A DNA stretch of 64,000 nt from Rufibacter ruber (GTDB lineage Bacteria > Bacteroidota > Bacteroidia > Cytophagales > Hymenobacteraceae), in the NCBI RefSeq assembly GCF_001647275.1, contig NZ_LRMM01000019.1:19505-83504 (forward strand), written 5' to 3'. Below the pieces are notes generated by a model, which searched no databases, had not been told where the DNA came from, and was given only the letters and a program-made list of their open reading frames with translations. The position numbers and the translations under genes were made by a program. Below are positions 6,960 through 17,047 of the stretch, piece after piece. The stretch's first letter is position 1. Every line of letters begins with the position of its first letter.

Positions 6960-9900
6960 ATGGAAAAAAACCTTTACTGCTTGTTAAAAGGAGTAACCGG
7001 GAGAGCTTTGGCTGTATTTTTTATACACTTAGCTTTCTTCTCCTCTGTTTCAGCGGCTCCTGCTGAAGCAACTTCCAATACCATTCAAAAGACTAAAATT
7101 ACCCTTTCTATCACCAACGGCACCCTGCAGGACTTCTTCAGAAAGGTAGAGTCAGAGACACTCTTTAAATTCACTTTTGATGAAAATGAAGTTCCCCGTC
7201 AGGCCAAAGTGACGGTACATGCCAAGAATGAGCCGTTAGACAAGGTGCTGGACAAAGTGGCCATAACCACAGATCTGGAGTTCAAGCAGGTAAATAATAA
7301 CATTCATGTTAGACCTAAAAAAGCTAGAGAACAAGGCCCTAAGGCTTCTTTGGAAGTTTTGGAGCAGAACTCCTTCAAACTGTCTGGGAAAGTTACTGAT
7401 GAAAATGGGGCAGGTCTCCCAGGGGTAACCATCTCTTTGAAAGGCACCACCAATGCAACCTCATCAGACGTGAGTGGGGCATTTTCAATGACACTTCCTT
7501 CTGGAAGTGGCACCTTAGTGTTTTCCTACATAGGGTATATCAACCAGGAAGTAGCCATTGAGAATAGAAGTGTTGTCAATGTAGCGCTTGCTCCTGATAC
7601 CAAAGCCCTGCAAGAGGTGGTAGTGGTAGGGTATGGTACGCAGCAACGGGCTGATATTACTGGCTCAGTGGCCGTGATCAATGAGGAAGTATTTGAAGCT
7701 AGACCCAACACACAAGTTGGTAACCTTATTCAGGGGAAAGCCGCTGGGGTTCAGGTTTTGACCAACTCTGGCAAGCCGTCTGCGGGGTTCAACATCCGTA
7801 TACGGGGAACGGGCTCTTTATCTGCCAGCAGTGATCCATTATATGTGATTGACGGGGTGCCTACTTCAGATACCAGAAGCTTAAACCCCGCAGATATTGA
7901 AAGTATTTCTGTTTTGAAAGATGCTTCTTCAGCCGCTATTTATGGTGCACAAGGTGCCAATGGGGTAGTATTAATCACTACTAAAAGAGGAACCTCAGAG
8001 AAGCCAAGGTTTGAATTCAGCACATACGCAGGCTTCTCCCAAGTTTGGAAGACACTAGAAGTACTCAACGCAGAGCAGTACAGAGATTTGATGACTGAGC
8101 TGGGGCAGAACACAGACTGGAATCGCTATACTGGGAATACAGATTGGCAGAAAGAGGTTTTTCAGAACGGAAGCTCCCTCAACTACCAATTGTCAGTTTC
8201 TGGTAAAACAGATAAAACCAACTACTACCTCTCTGGCGGTTGGGTAAAGCAGAATGGCGCCGTGCGCAGCTCTACCATGGACAGAGCCAGCTTTAAAGTT
8301 AACCTTGATCAAAAGTTAAACGACTGGCTCAACGTAGGTGCCAACTTAAGCTATGTACGCTACCATGATGTTGACGTGGCAGATAATCAGGCAGTAAACC
8401 AAGGCGGTGTTATCTTGGGAGTTTTGTCTACGCCTCCGGCTATTGGCATTTACAACCCAGACGGTACGTTTACCAGCAACCCATTTCAGGATTGGGAGAA
8501 CCCCATCTCCTCAACTGATGGGTCTGAGCGTAGCTACAAAAATCAACGGTTGTTGGGGAGTGTGTACGGAGAGGTCAATATTTTAAATGGCCTAAAATAC
8601 CGTACCAGCCTTGGGATTGACTTTGTTAATGCCACTTATGATTATTTTCTAGATCCTTTTAGAACCAGCTATGGCAGGGCTAGACAAGGTATTGGCCGCT
8701 ACAATACCAATTTGACCAACTACTGGATACTGGATAACACGCTCTCCTATACTAAAACTATTGATAAACATAATTTTAGCGCAATGGTGGGTGGTGTCTT
8801 GCAGAAGTACAGATGGGAAAACTCGTCAATTGAGAGAACAGGTTTTGCCAACATAGCCGTAGAAACGCCCAATGCCGGAGCCACTATTCAATCTGCCAAT
8901 GCAGACAAGGATGAAAGAGCTAACAGTTCATTCATTAGTAGGGTTACCTATGACTTTGCAGGCAAATACCTTTTAACTGCAAACTTTAGGGCAGATGCCT
9001 CCTCTTCCTTTGGGCCCGGTAACAGTATTGGTTACTTTCCTTCACTTTCAGTAGGCTGGAGACTTTCTGAGGAAAGCTTTATGCCGCTCCCAGAATTTAT
9101 GAACGATCTAAAGCTCAGGTTTGGCTGGGGCATGGTTGGAAATGACAATATTGGGAATAATGCTTACCGAGGCTTAGTGGGGGTTGGGGCGAATTACCCA
9201 ATTGGTGGAGTAATTTTACCAGGAACTTATCCTTCCACTATTGGGAATGATGATTTAAAATGGGAAGCCTCTAATCAAACTAATCTTGGGGTTGATTTTG
9301 CTTTTTTTAACTCCAGAATTGTATTTGTCGCAGACACCTATCTTAAAAAGACTACCGATCTCCTCTTCAGATTGCCGCCGCCTCGGGCTACTGGATTTGA
9401 CACCGGGGTAACCAATGCGGCCAAACTGGAAAACCGTGGGTTAGAGTTTCAGTTAACGACTAGAAATTTTGTAGAGGCCTTTACCTGGGATACAGACTTA
9501 AATATTTCCTTTAACAGAAACGAGGTGACAGACATTCTAGGGAAAGAACTCCTGAATGGTGGGGTAGCTGGCAGAGGTGAGATAAGTTTGACCACTGAGG
9601 GGGCACCCATTGCAAGGTTCTATGGATACCGTTTTGGTGGTGTTGACCCACAGACAGGTATGGCCTATTATGTTGACAGAAATGGGGAGAGTACGTTTTC
9701 ACCAGCCCCAGATGATAGAACCATCATAGGGAACCCTAATCCGGACTTCATTTACGGTATTACCAACACCTTCACCTATAAAAACTTTGGCCTCTCTATC
9801 TTCCTGCAGGGGTCACAGGGCAATGATATTTTCAATGCCACCCGCATTGAAATGGAAAGCATGTCAGATCCCAAGAACCAAGGAATAGAAGTAGTGAACC

Positions 9901-10238
9901 GCTGGCGAAATCCGGGTGATGTCACCAATATCCCAAAAGCAGTTTGGGCAAACACTAACAACTCACGCCTTTCTACCCGCTTTGTAGAAGACGGTTCTTA
10001 TATGAGGGTAAAGACCCTGACGTTGAGCTACAACCTGCCCAATACCCTACTCACAAAAGCAAAATTGAATTCAGTAAGGGTATATGTGACGGGTGAGAAC
10101 TTACTCACCTTTACAGATTACTCAGGCTTTGATCCAGAGGTGAATGCCTTTGGTGGCAATAACTTAGTGCAGGGGGTAGATTATGGTACCTATCCGCAGA
10201 CCCGAAACCTGATCTTTGGTTTGAATATTTCATTTTAA
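6960..10238 (+). CDS. SusC/RagA family TonB-dependent glycan receptor with STN domain
   Basis: A 1092-residue outer-membrane importer. In order: a signal peptide (to about residue 35, FSSVSAAPAEA); a secretin/TonB short N-terminal (STN) domain at about 48-118; a carboxypeptidase-like regulatory domain at about 143-215 (LSGKVTDENGAGLPGVTISL); a TonB-box-like EVVVVGYGTQQ; a plug with NIRIRGTGSLSASSDPLYVI and ANGVVLITTK; then a long 22-strand-type barrel ending in NLIFGLNISF with a terminal aromatic. The STN domain marks it as a signalling transporter, which fits the neighbouring sigma/FecR pair. It is followed 10 bp later by susD. The substrate is probably a beta-glucan oligosaccharide, judging from the GH30 genes (inference). 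Confidence 0.96.
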   Translation: MEKNLYCLLKGVTGRALAVFFIHLAFFSSVSAAPAEATSNTIQKTKITLSITNGTLQDFFRKVESETLFKFTFDENEVPRQAKVTVHAKNEPLDKVLDKVAITTDLEFKQVNNNIHVRPKKAREQGPKASLEVLEQNSFKLSGKVTDENGAGLPGVTISLKGTTNATSSDVSGAFSMTLPSGSGTLVFSYIGYINQEVAIENRSVVNVALAPDTKALQEVVVVGYGTQQRADITGSVAVINEEVFEARPNTQVGNLIQGKAAGVQVLTNSGKPSAGFNIRIRGTGSLSASSDPLYVIDGVPTSDTRSLNPADIESISVLKDASSAAIYGAQGANGVVLITTKRGTSEKPRFEFSTYAGFSQVWKTLEVLNAEQYRDLMTELGQNTDWNRYTGNTDWQKEVFQNGSSLNYQLSVSGKTDKTNYYLSGGWVKQNGAVRSSTMDRASFKVNLDQKLNDWLNVGANLSYVRYHDVDVADNQAVNQGGVILGVLSTPPAIGIYNPDGTFTSNPFQDWENPISSTDGSERSYKNQRLLGSVYGEVNILNGLKYRTSLGIDFVNATYDYFLDPFRTSYGRARQGIGRYNTNLTNYWILDNTLSYTKTIDKHNFSAMVGGVLQKYRWENSSIERTGFANIAVETPNAGATIQSANADKDERANSSFISRVTYDFAGKYLLTANFRADASSSFGPGNSIGYFPSLSVGWRLSEESFMPLPEFMNDLKLRFGWGMVGNDNIGNNAYRGLVGVGANYPIGGVILPGTYPSTIGNDDLKWEASNQTNLGVDFAFFNSRIVFVADTYLKKTTDLLFRLPPPRATGFDTGVTNAAKLENRGLEFQLTTRNFVEAFTWDTDLNISFNRNEVTDILGKELLNGGVAGRGEISLTTEGAPIARFYGYRFGGVDPQTGMAYYVDRNGESTFSPAPDDRTIIGNPNPDFIYGITNTFTYKNFGLSIFLQGSQGNDIFNATRIEMESMSDPKNQGIEVVNRWRNPGDVTNIPKAVWANTNNSRLSTRFVEDGSYMRVKTLTLSYNLPNTLLTKAKLNSVRVYVTGENLLTFTDYSGFDPEVNAFGGNNLVQGVDYGTYPQTRNLIFGLNISF

Positions 10239-10248
10239 TCTGCATGTC

Positions 10249-11733
10249 ATGAGACTTAAAAAAATAGCAGCATATATAACGGCAGGAGTTTTTCTTGGAG
10301 GATTGCCTGCCTGTGAAAGCTTTGTAGATCTTGAGCCAATTTCCAGTCAGACCCAAGACAATGCCTACAGAACAGCCGGTGACGCTGAGGCGGCCTTAGT
10401 TGGTGTCTATGAATCCTTTCAGGCAGAGTATTACATCTGGGACAACCTGGTTTTCAGTGAGATTCTCTCTGATAATTACTACGCAGGTGGTGATAATGCT
10501 GAAATCTTTGCGGTAGATAACCTGGATATTACCCCCACCAACAGCCGTCTCTGGAATAACTGGAGCCAGATTTACAACGCTATTGCCAAAGCAAACGTGG
10601 TGCTGCAGAAGGTACCTGAAATCACAGATCCTAGACTGACTGACAATCGCAAGGCACAGATTTTGGGTGAGGCGGCTTTCTTACGCGCGTATCATTATTT
10701 CCAATTGGTGAAACTGTGGGGTGGGGTGCCGCTTATGTTGGAGCCGGTAAATTCTCTTGATCCATCAGTTACTTCAAAACCAAGAGCCACTGAAGAGGAC
10801 GTATACAACCAGATTGTAACAGATTTGACCTTTGCGCTAGACAACCGGCTGCCAGACACCTATGGCGGAGAGGCCAGTGTAAATAAGGCCCGGGCCACCC
10901 GTGGGGCCGCCAACGCCCTTATGGCGAAAGTGTGGGCGCAGAGACCTACCCGAGACTATAATAAAGTGCTGCAGTACGCCAATGAGGTGATTAGCAGCCC
11001 CACCGGTTACCAGTTGCTTGGTAATTTCAACCATCTGTTTGATGGAGCGCACTACAACAACGCTGAGTCTATCATGGAGGTACAGTTCATTGGTGGAAAC
11101 GAAGCCAATTGGGGACCGCAGATGTTACTGCCGCCTTCCCTGAGCGGCGACACATGGCGCAAATTCATGACACCCTCCCATAGCCTGGTAAACGCCTATA
11201 ATGCGCAAGGAGATAATATCAGAAAGAACACCACTATTCTGTTTGAGAATGCCCCGTGGTCAGATGAGTTCTGGTCTGTGAATACAGGGGGTAGTGTGCC
11301 GTTTGCCTACCGCTGGAAAAGTGCCAATGGTTGGGCCAGCACCAACCGCCAGTATATTTTCAGGTTGGCAGATATCATGCTCCTAAAGGCAGAAGCCTTG
11401 AATGAGCTAAACCGCCCAGATGACGCCAAACTTGTTCTGAATGAGGTGAGGGACAGAGTAGATCTGGATCCTGTGACTGCCGTTTCTAAGGAGGATATAA
11501 AAGATGCCATCTTGAGGGAACGCCGCTTGGAACTGGCTCAGGAAGGACACCGGTGGGATGATCTGCGCCGCTATGGTGTGGCAGTTGAGGTGATGAATAA
11601 TCTAAATGAAATTGACCTTCGCACCAATACCCGGAAAGACTACAATCTGGCACCACATGAGGTGTTCTTGCCTATTCCGCAGTCTGAAATCAACCGCAAC
11701 CCAAATCTAAAGCAGACCTCTGGCTATAACTAG
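10249..11733 (+). CDS. SusD/RagB family glycan-binding outer-membrane lipoprotein
   Basis: A 494-residue protein with lipobox LGGLPAC near residue 21. The SusD/RagB fold is shown by the N-terminal DNAYRTAGDAEAALVGVYES and EAAFLRAYHYFQLVKLWGGV (TPR-like helices), and by the C-terminal RQYIFRLADIMLLKAEALNE, ILRERRLELAQEGHRWDDLR and VFLPIPQSEINRNPNLKQ blocks, all characteristic of the family. It forms the lid over the SusC barrel and captures glycan at the cell surface. It lies 10 bp after susC, so the two are co-transcribed and presumably form one SusCD complex. Confidence 0.96.
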   Translation: MRLKKIAAYITAGVFLGGLPACESFVDLEPISSQTQDNAYRTAGDAEAALVGVYESFQAEYYIWDNLVFSEILSDNYYAGGDNAEIFAVDNLDITPTNSRLWNNWSQIYNAIAKANVVLQKVPEITDPRLTDNRKAQILGEAAFLRAYHYFQLVKLWGGVPLMLEPVNSLDPSVTSKPRATEEDVYNQIVTDLTFALDNRLPDTYGGEASVNKARATRGAANALMAKVWAQRPTRDYNKVLQYANEVISSPTGYQLLGNFNHLFDGAHYNNAESIMEVQFIGGNEANWGPQMLLPPSLSGDTWRKFMTPSHSLVNAYNAQGDNIRKNTTILFENAPWSDEFWSVNTGGSVPFAYRWKSANGWASTNRQYIFRLADIMLLKAEALNELNRPDDAKLVLNEVRDRVDLDPVTAVSKEDIKDAILRERRLELAQEGHRWDDLRRYGVAVEVMNNLNEIDLRTNTRKDYNLAPHEVFLPIPQSEINRNPNLKQTSGYN

Positions 11734-11755
11734 TCACTGGGCTTGAGATGAGAAA

Positions 11756-11795
11756 CTGTTTTTGGGCTGTTTTTTGAAATACAGCCCAAAAACAG
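11756..11795. repeat. Intergenic palindrome, copy 7, between susD and susE-like gene
   Basis: CTGTTTTTGGGCTGTTTTTT pairs with AAATACAGCCCAAAAACAG. It interrupts what should be one operon, so if it terminates transcription it would lower expression of the downstream genes rather than close the unit. Confidence 0.85.
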
Positions 11796-11855
11796 GAAAG
11801 GGTTACCAATATGCTGCTTGACCAAAGAAAGATTCATTTCTCATAAACCATCATC

Positions 11856-13570
11856 ATGAAAAAGATAAACGTATTGTTTTATCTTCTGGGCATGCTGTTT
11901 CTGACAGGTGCCTGTGAAGAACAAGATAACATAGAGCCAATCGGCAACTGGGAGTTGAGTGCGCCCGTGCTGGCAGGGCCGGAAGAGAACTCTACCATTA
12001 CCCTCAATCAAGAGGAGCCCAATACGGCCATCAGGTTTGACTGGCAAGCGCAACCTCCAGCAAGAACTACGGGGTGACGTACCGGTTTGTAGTGGATAGT
12101 GCCGCCAACGCAGATTTCAGTACTCCTATTTTTAGTATGCACACGGGCAACGGCGGCAAGAACAGTTTCATTGAGCCTACCGCCATTGAGCTGGATCAGG
12201 CGCTTTCTGCAGCTGGGTATGATGCTAATTCAACAGTTCCATTAAAATGGGCAGTAGTGGCACAGTCGCTCAGCAAGGAAATGATTTCTTCTGCCAAGTT
12301 AGTGTCTGTAAAGCGCTTCAAAAACGAGACTGCCACCTTGTATATTTCTGGGTCTGCCACTGAGAAGGGAACAGACGTAGGCCAGGCCATCATGATGCGC
12401 CCGCGCAAAGACAGCGACGGGAAGCCCACCAATGTGTTTGACGTCTATACAAAATTGACGGCAGGCGGCACTTTCCAGTTTTATAGCCAGCCAAATGTGA
12501 ACTCCATAGTATTCGGCGCAGACGGGAACGGTAAAATCAAGAAGAAAGGGACAGCCATTGCCGCACCCGGTGCCGGTACGTACCGCATCACTGTTGATTT
12601 GAACAATAACACGTACAGCTTCTTGAAAATAGACAAGTGGAGTGTGGTAGGGGGGGCCTTTGCCTCTGGCTGGGGTGGAGACGAACCCCTGCAGTACCAA
12701 GGGAATGGGGTGTGGACCTCTGTTGTTGACATTGCAAAGACAGAAGGCTTTATTTTCAGGGCCAATGGAGACTGGGGCGTGGCTATGAAGCGGGTAAAGG
12801 GAACTACCAACCAACTGGTATTAGAGTCTCAGGCTGCCGCCGAAGGAAAGCAGTTTGAGGATATTCCGGCCACCGCCACCGGGAAGCATATTATTACCTT
12901 GAATCTGTCTGGCGATCAGTATACCTACTCGTTGGTGAAAGACAACAGACCTACTTCTATGCCTGATAAACTATTCTTATTGCAAGGCAGCTACGTAGTA
13001 GCTGAATTCAACATAGACGGTAACAACTTCAGTTCTACGGTTTTCCTGGCTCTTGAAAGCGATAAAGCTTACACCCTGAATTCCGCGCGTGATGGTTCTG
13101 GTACTGCGTTTACCACATCAGCCAAAATTGGGGAAACCGCCTCCCCCAATGCAGATGCGGTATCGGCAACGGTAGATTTTAGAGAAGGAACCGGTGCTAT
13201 TGCCGTGGCCCGTGACCAAGCCTACCAGATCACCCTGAACTTCGCCACCAAGAAAATGACTTGGAAGTACTACAACCTAAAGCTGTTTCATTGGAACGAC
13301 AACGGGGGCTGGGATGCCCGCAGTGAATACGTGATGACCTATAAGCACCCATACACCTTTGAGGGGACCCACGCCCTCAGTGCTAATTTTGACAGTAAGT
13401 TCAACTCTCCTTGGGAGGTGCAATTTGGCACAAGCAGCTCTGCTCTTACCGGTAACATGACCAATGGGGGACCTAACTATAAAGGCATCACCCAAGCAGG
13501 TAGTTATAAAGCTACTCTTGTAGTGGGCAATGATTATAAAACCGCTCAGTATTCTTTTGTGAAGCAGTAA
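11856..13570 (+). pseudogene. SusE-like glycan-binding lipoprotein, split by a one-base frameshift
   Basis: The first reading frame (11856-12077) carries a lipoprotein signal (MLFLTGACEEQ) and the start of the SusE domain, ELSAPVLAGPEENSTI, then ends at TGA 12075-12077. The continuing frame is open from before a GTG at 12074 to 13570 and holds the rest of the SusE domain and SusF/SusE-type binding modules (for example WSVVGGAFASGWGG...YQGNGVWTSVV). Adding one base near 12048-12050 restores WQAATSSKNYGVTYRF, the expected SusE junction. The second part alone would lack a signal peptide. Either a sequencing error or a recent mutation. The intact protein would bind glycan at the surface beside SusCD (about 571 residues). 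Confidence 0.8.
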
Positions 13571-13625
13571 GCATTTGTTCTTGCAGGAGCTTTTGTACCC
13601 TAAAAGACTGGGTAAATAAGTTAAA

Positions 13626-13667
13626 GCTGTTTTTGACCTGTTTTCAGAAAAAGAGGCTAAAAACAGA
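13626..13667. repeat. Intergenic palindrome, copy 8
   Basis: GCTGTTTTTGACCTGTTTTC faces GAAAAAGAGGCTAAAAACAG; the core is degenerate. It lies between the susE-like gene and the first GH30 gene. Confidence 0.7.
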
Positions 13668-13787
13668 AGAGTAGATAGTTGATTTGGTAGTCAGCGGCCG
13701 GTGCTATAGAGGCATCGGCCGAAGGCTGGATAGTTTTACAGGTGTGCCTGATCATTTACCATTGGGCACCATTTTTAAAGTGAAATC

Positions 13788-15269
13788 ATGGTATACCGTC
13801 TTAATAAAGAAAAACTGAACATGTTCCTGCTGGCTGCAGTGGCCGCTTGGGGAGTGGGCTGCGGAGAGAAATCAGATCCTTCACCAGCTCCACCGCCGCC
13901 AGCGCCACCGGTAGAGACGGGCCCAAGCCAAGTAGCCTTCTGGTTAACCAATCCAGACCGGTCTGCCCAGTTTCAGAAGCAGAACTTGGCCCTGAACTTT
14001 AAAGCCAGTACCACTACCAACAACAACCTTACCCTGGAGATTGACACCACGCAAACCTACCAGGCTATTGACGGGTTTGGCTACACCCTTACCACCGGGA
14101 GCGCCTATGTCTTAAATCAAATGTCAGCGGCCAGCAGGGCAGATTTGCTCAGGGAGCTGTTCAGCAATGGCAATGCTGATAATACTATTGGGGTGAGTTA
14201 CCTGCGTCTGAATTTGGGAGCTTCTGACCTGAGCCCTACCGTGTACTCGTACCAAGATGTGATGGGGGCCGCGTTTAGCCTGGCACCTGACCAAGCTTAT
14301 TATATTCCAATTCTTAAGCAGATTCTGGCCATTAACCCCAACATCAAATTGATGGCGTCGCCGTGGTCACCGCCTGCCTGGATGAAGACGAACAACAGCC
14401 CCATAGGGGGGAGCCTGAGGCCTGAATATTATAATGAGTATGCTGGGTACCTGGTGCAATACATTCAGGATATGAAAGGTCAGGGTATAACCATAGATGC
14501 CCTCACTATTCAAAATGAGCCGCTGCATGGGGGCAACAACCCTAGTATGGTTATGCAGGGAGAGGAGCAGAAGAACTTTGTAAAGAACAACCTTGGCCCT
14601 GCCTTTAGGGCGGCAAACCTGAACACCAAGATTGTGCTCTATGACCATAACCTTGACCGACCAGATTACCCTATCAGTATCATGAATGACCCGGAGGCCA
14701 AGCAGTACGTAGATGGTTCTGCGTTTCACCTGTATGGTGGCACAATCAATAGAATGTCAGAGGTGCACAACGCTCACCCAGACAAGAACCTGTACTTTAC
14801 TGAGCAATGGGTGGGGGCTAATGATGGCGATTTTGCCTCTAATCTAAAATGGCACATAGCAAATGTGATCATTGGCTCCATGCGCAACTGGAGCAAGAAT
14901 GCCTTAGAATGGAATCTGGCTGCAGATGCCAACAACCGCCCATTCACTGATGGGGGCTGTAACACCTGCTTGCCGGCCGTTACAGTTGCAGGAAATAATG
15001 CTACCCGCAATGTGGCATATTATATTATTGCCCATGCTTCTAAGTTTGTAAGGCCAAATTCAGTACGGGTGAAAACTACTCTGAAGAACGCACAGAACAT
15101 TGAGGTCTTCAGCACACTGCAGCACGTCGGTTTTCAAACGTCCACCGGCAAAAAGGTGGTATTGGTTCTGAATGATACCAACGGCGACCAAACCTTCAAC
15201 ATCAGGTACAGAGGCCAAATTATTACCTCTACCCTGAAGGGTGGTGCCGTGGGTACCTACGTCTGGTAA
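13788..15269 (+). CDS. GH30 family glycoside hydrolase, lipoprotein (first of three)
   Basis: A 493-residue beta-glycanase with a lipobox WGVGC near residue 26 and a proline-rich linker (PSPAPPPPAPP). The GH30 (beta/alpha)8 core shows YQAIDGFGYTLTTGSAYVLN, LMASPWSPPAWMKTNNS, the acid/base Glu244 in IQNEPLHGG and the nucleophile Glu339 in YFTEQWVG, then a C-terminal beta domain ending GGAVGTYVW. GH30 includes endo-beta-1,6-glucanases and beta-glucosylceramidase-like enzymes. Location behind SusCDE supports a surface-exposed beta-glucanase. It is a close paralogue of the next gene: both catalytic glutamates fall at the same residue numbers. Confidence 0.92.
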   Translation: MVYRLNKEKLNMFLLAAVAAWGVGCGEKSDPSPAPPPPAPPVETGPSQVAFWLTNPDRSAQFQKQNLALNFKASTTTNNNLTLEIDTTQTYQAIDGFGYTLTTGSAYVLNQMSAASRADLLRELFSNGNADNTIGVSYLRLNLGASDLSPTVYSYQDVMGAAFSLAPDQAYYIPILKQILAINPNIKLMASPWSPPAWMKTNNSPIGGSLRPEYYNEYAGYLVQYIQDMKGQGITIDALTIQNEPLHGGNNPSMVMQGEEQKNFVKNNLGPAFRAANLNTKIVLYDHNLDRPDYPISIMNDPEAKQYVDGSAFHLYGGTINRMSEVHNAHPDKNLYFTEQWVGANDGDFASNLKWHIANVIIGSMRNWSKNALEWNLAADANNRPFTDGGCNTCLPAVTVAGNNATRNVAYYIIAHASKFVRPNSVRVKTTLKNAQNIEVFSTLQHVGFQTSTGKKVVLVLNDTNGDQTFNIRYRGQIITSTLKGGAVGTYVW

Positions 15270-15340
15270 CTTATAGACTTTTTACAATCTCCCAAACAGG
15301 CACAGCTAAGATAATCTGCCCAATAGCAGACTTCTTAGCC

Positions 15341-16795
15341 GTGCCCAAAAAACTAAAAATGAAATTCCTTTTCCATAAAAGTTGGCTATGCAAGGCGGGC
15401 GTGGTGCTCTTGATGGGTAGCCTGCTTGGCTGCAGCAGTTCCAAGACAAATACCGCTTCCCAGTCTGCTAGCGCGGAAGTATGGTTGACTACCCCAGACA
15501 AATCAGCCCTCTTTCAAAAACAACCAACAGCGTTGCCTTTCGGCAAGCCTGAGCAAACACAGAATGCAGTTATTGTAGTAGAGGATACCCAAACGTATCA
15601 AACCATTGACGGCTTCGGTTATACCTTGACGGGCGGCAGTGCATACCATCTGCACAACATGGGTGCTACGGCACGGGCAGCTTTATTGAAAGAGCTTTTC
15701 TCAACTGAAGGCAACAGCATTGGAGTGAGCTATCTGCGGGTGAGCATTGGCGCCTCTGACCTGGATGAGACTGTTTTCTCTTACAATGATTTGCCAGAGG
15801 GCCAGACAGATCCTAATATGGAGAGGTTCAGCTTGGAACCAGACCGTCAGTTTTTGCTCCCGGTGCTAAAAGAGATACTGACCATCAACCCCAATATCAA
15901 AATATTGGGTTCGCCCTGGTCGCCGCCTACCTGGATGAAAACCAACGGCAACTCTAAAGGTGGTAGCCTCAAGCCAGAGTGGTACGGTGCCTACGCCAAG
16001 TATTTTGTGAAATACATTCAGGCCATGGCCGCTGAGGGTATTATCATTGACGCCATCACGGTACAGAACGAACCGCTGCACCCTGGCAACAATCCCAGTC
16101 TATTAATGCTGCCGCAGGATCAGGCAAATTTTGTAAAGAACCACCTGGGGCCAGCCTTCAAAGCCGCCAACCTCAACACTAAAATCCTGATCTATGACCA
16201 TAACCTTGATCGGCCAGACTACCCTATCAGCATCTTAAATGACCCAGAGGCTAAACAGTACATTGACGGGTCTGCCTTTCACCTGTACGGCGGGAAGATT
16301 GAAACCATGTCTGAGGTGCACAACGCCCACCCAGACAAGAACGTCTACTTTACTGAGCAGTGGATTGGTGCACCCGGTAACTTTCCAGAAGATTTAAAAT
16401 GGCACGTACGCGAACTCATTATTGGGGCGCCTCGTAACTGGGCGCGCAACGTACTGGAGTGGAACTTAGCCGCTGACTCGGAGCAAAAACCTTTTACTCC
16501 CGGCGGTTGCAACCAGTGTCTAGGTGCCCTTACTATTAGTGGAGATCAGGTGGTCAGGAACCCAGCCTACTACATCATTGCGCATGCAGCTAAGTTTGTA
16601 CGGCCGGGCTCGGTAAGAATTGCGTCTAACACTCCGGAAGGTTTGCCCAATGTGGCATTTCTGACACCTGCCGGGCAGCATGTGGTGATTGTGTTAAACA
16701 ATGGGGGGAGCTCTCAAAGTTTTCATATAAGACACCAAGGCAAAACTGCTGTAGCCACTTTACAAGGGGGGGCTGTAGGAACGTATGTCTGGTAA
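15341..16795 (+). CDS. GH30 family glycoside hydrolase, lipoprotein (second of three)
   Basis: A 484-residue paralogue of the preceding gene, sharing long blocks such as AANLNTKI, YDHNLDRPDYPIS and EVHNAHPDKN. The lipobox is LLGCSSS. Catalytic residues are Glu244 (VQNEPLHPGNN) and Glu339 (YFTEQWIGAPG). The same TIM-barrel plus beta-sandwich layout ends in GGAVGTYVW. A start at 15359 (MKFLFHKSW) is equally possible. The pair looks like a tandem duplication that has diverged in the loops around the active site, perhaps for different chain lengths or linkages (inference). Confidence 0.92.
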   Translation: MPKKLKMKFLFHKSWLCKAGVVLLMGSLLGCSSSKTNTASQSASAEVWLTTPDKSALFQKQPTALPFGKPEQTQNAVIVVEDTQTYQTIDGFGYTLTGGSAYHLHNMGATARAALLKELFSTEGNSIGVSYLRVSIGASDLDETVFSYNDLPEGQTDPNMERFSLEPDRQFLLPVLKEILTINPNIKILGSPWSPPTWMKTNGNSKGGSLKPEWYGAYAKYFVKYIQAMAAEGIIIDAITVQNEPLHPGNNPSLLMLPQDQANFVKNHLGPAFKAANLNTKILIYDHNLDRPDYPISILNDPEAKQYIDGSAFHLYGGKIETMSEVHNAHPDKNVYFTEQWIGAPGNFPEDLKWHVRELIIGAPRNWARNVLEWNLAADSEQKPFTPGGCNQCLGALTISGDQVVRNPAYYIIAHAAKFVRPGSVRIASNTPEGLPNVAFLTPAGQHVVIVLNNGGSSQSFHIRHQGKTAVATLQGGAVGTYVW

Positions 16796-16859
16796 GTATC
16801 AAAATGGTTTCAGCCGAGAAAATTTTCATTGTGTTGGTTACTATTTGTGGCCATACTTA

Positions 16860-17023
16860 GAAGCTGTTTAGAGTTTTTGAAACCGGCAGGCAAAGGCTGC
16901 CGGGTAAGGTTTTTCACCAGCCTGTAGTTTCTGTTTTCGGCCTGTTTTTTGAAAAATAAGCCGAAAACAGAAACTAGAATCTTGACCAAATGCCTTTCTA
17001 TCAAAACTCTAAACAGCTTCTTA
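16860..17023. mobile_element. MITE-like element, copy A (GAAGCTGTTTAGAG ends)
   Basis: GAAGCTGTTTAGAGTTTT at the left is matched in inverted form by AAAACTCTAAACAGCTTC at the right, about 165 bp apart, enclosing one intergenic palindrome. There is no coding capacity of its own. A second copy with nearly the same ends lies at 62917-63101. The right end is about 25 bp before the start of the third GH30 gene. Confidence 0.65.
16927..16974. repeat. Intergenic palindrome, copy 9
   Basis: GTTTCTGTTTTCGGCCTG pairs with AAGCCGAAAACAGAAAC over an extended stem. It is nested inside MITE-like copy A. Confidence 0.85.
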
Positions 17024-17047
17024 TTTTATACTAAACGAACGACTCAA

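Noticed and set aside
16949..17047. Longer N-terminus for the third GH30 enzyme
   Set aside because: It begins inside palindrome copy 9 and MITE-like copy A; ATG 17048 gives a proper lipoprotein signal.
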